A DNA stretch of 5,344 nucleotides from CAILHX01 sp036561085 (GTDB taxonomy: Bacteria; Pseudomonadota; Gammaproteobacteria; Burkholderiales; Methylophilaceae), in assembly GCA_036561085.1 (NCBI GenBank), contig DATBPY010000003.1, positions 1 to 5,344 of the forward strand. The letters run 5' to 3'. A program made the position numbers and the translations under genes. The notes below the pieces were generated by a model that was not told the DNA's origin, ran no database searches, and saw nothing but the letters and a program-made list of their open reading frames with translations. This document shows positions 4,924 through 5,344 of this stretch, piece after piece. Within the stretch, counting starts at the first letter, position 1. Each line of letters opens with the position of its first letter.

Positions 4924-4948
4924 GCGGCGATAGTCCCTCTATCGCCGC
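4924..4948 (+). terminator. Perfect 10-bp hairpin after sodB
   Basis: GCGGCGATAG (4924-4933) pairs perfectly with CTATCGCCGC (4939-4948) around a 5-nt loop, starting 7 nt after the sodB stop. The sequence after it is AAAAAT rather than a T run, so on the plus strand it is not a standard intrinsic terminator. It may stabilise the 3' end of the sodB message or act with the second hairpin. Confidence 0.5.
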
Positions 4949-4958
4949 AAAAATCCGA

Positions 4959-4986
4959 GCACAGGGAATTTTACCTATCCCTGTGC
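4959..4986 (+). terminator. Second perfect hairpin after sodB
   Basis: GCACAGGGA (4959-4967) pairs with TCCCTGTGC (4978-4986) around a 10-nt loop. CGA/TCG can extend the stem by 3 bp past one bulged A. It also lacks a T tract. It follows the first hairpin by 10 nt. Confidence 0.4.
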
Positions 4987-5041
4987 ATCGCCGAGTCGCG
5001 CACTATTACACCCTACTCATCTCACCATCTTCGGCACTTGC

Positions 5042-5179
5042 ATGCGCATCGTGCAGGAGCTGCAGGGCCAGCTCAATCTGAGCCTTTATCATGAAGTGTC
5101 GGTGCTGAAAACCGAAGACCAGTTCTACGAATACATCAACTGTCACCCCGGAACCGGGATGGTGAATGGTTTGAGTTAA
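5042..5179 (+). CDS. Short unrecognised ORF, possibly the 3' remnant of a lost gene
   Basis: From ATG 5042 a frame of 45 residues runs to TAA 5177-5179. Codon use is strongly coding-like (runs of CTG, CAG, GTG, GGC) and the peptide looks protein-like, with VQELQGQL and TEDQFYEYINCHPGTG. The same frame stays open upstream to about 4934, and HLTIFGTC directly before the Met also looks like protein, but no ATG, GTG or TTG start or Shine-Dalgarno is available there, and the sodB hairpins occupy 4924-4986. The best reading is a gene truncated at its 5' end; a real small protein starting at 5042 is the alternative. I do not recognise the family. Confidence 0.4.
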   Translation: MRIVQELQGQLNLSLYHEVSVLKTEDQFYEYINCHPGTGMVNGLS

Positions 5180-5205
5180 TACTTAGCTTTCACCCAAACC
5201 ATTCA
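5163..5205. repeat. 11-bp inverted repeat between converging coding ends
   Basis: TGAATGGTTTG (5163-5173) and CAAACCATTCA (5195-5205) are perfect complementary arms with a 21-nt loop. The left arm lies in the last codons of the short ORF, the right arm 8 nt after the end of the minus-strand cupredoxin gene. It could be a shared transcript-end hairpin; there is no T tract on either side. Confidence 0.4.
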
Positions 5206-5212
5206 AGCTGAT

Positions 5213-5344
5213 TTACGCCACTACCGTGATAAGCCCGCTCATCTCTTCGTGACCGTCGCCGCAGAACACGTCGCAGAAGAAGGTGAACGTACCCACCTTA
5301 TCCGGCACGACGCGGATGCGTGTTACCGCGCCGGGAATGATGGT
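5213..5344 (-). CDS. Cupredoxin with CuA-type motif, N-terminus outside window
   Basis: Only the last 43 residues are visible, ending with TAA at 5215-5213. They contain FTFFCDVFCGDGHEEMSGLITVV, written here as FTFF, C24-x3-C28-x3-H32-x2-M35 and SGLITVV. This is the C-x3-C-x3-H-x2-M ligand set of the binuclear CuA site in cytochrome oxidase subunit II and nitrous oxide reductase; the remaining His ligand would lie outside. The preceding PGAVTRIRVVPDKVGTF fits the cupredoxin strands before the ligand loop. Such domains act outside the cytoplasmic membrane in electron transfer. The gene could encode an oxidase subunit II, a NosZ-like protein or a small stand-alone CuA cupredoxin; the end directly after the last strand favours a subunit-II-like or stand-alone form. 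Confidence 0.8.
   Translation of the reverse strand, partial: TIIPGAVTRIRVVPDKVGTFTFFCDVFCGDGHEEMSGLITVVA

Overview
The window looks like ordinary chromosomal DNA of a Gram-negative proteobacterium, most likely a betaproteobacterium of the Nitrosomonadales/Gallionellaceae kind. This is inferred from moderate GC, sigma70-like promoters, periplasmic signal peptides, an Fe-type superoxide dismutase and a Rieske-like domain whose flanks resemble betaproteobacterial cytochrome bc1 Rieske proteins. No RNA gene, IS element, CRISPR array or phage gene was recognised.

Layout from left to right. (1) The 5' part of a secreted protein of unknown function on the minus strand (1-362), with a promoter whose -35 region carries an 8-bp direct repeat. 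(2) A regulatory intergenic region (363-618), then a TetR-family repressor (619-1185) and a small cupin protein (1237-1689). The same palindromic operator lies in the tetR promoter (587-602) and at the predicted start of cupin transcription (1210-1225), so the TetR protein probably represses both itself and the cupin gene. (3) A classical SDR oxidoreductase on the minus strand (1686-2477). Its stop codon overlaps the cupin stop. It is divergent from (4) an exported 321-residue protein (2511-3476) with a Rieske-like fold that has lost all four cluster ligands but kept the two disulfide cysteines, followed by ankyrin repeats. (5) A MarR-family regulator on the minus strand (3519-4001), preceded on the same strand by a possible 40-residue single-pass membrane protein (4035-4157). 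(6) An Fe superoxide dismutase, sodB (4336-4917), with its own promoter and two perfect hairpins after the stop. (7) A short coding-like fragment (5042-5179), and at the right edge the C-terminal part of a cupredoxin with a CuA-type ligand motif on the minus strand (5213-5344).

Together the genes suggest a stress and redox neighbourhood: two small-molecule-responsive regulators (TetR, MarR), an oxidoreductase, a superoxide dismutase, a copper-type redox protein and a Rieske-derived periplasmic protein. There is no single operon; apart from the tetR-cupin pair and the possible small ORF upstream of marR, each gene appears to have its own promoter. The most unusual item is the cluster-less Rieske-ankyrin protein.
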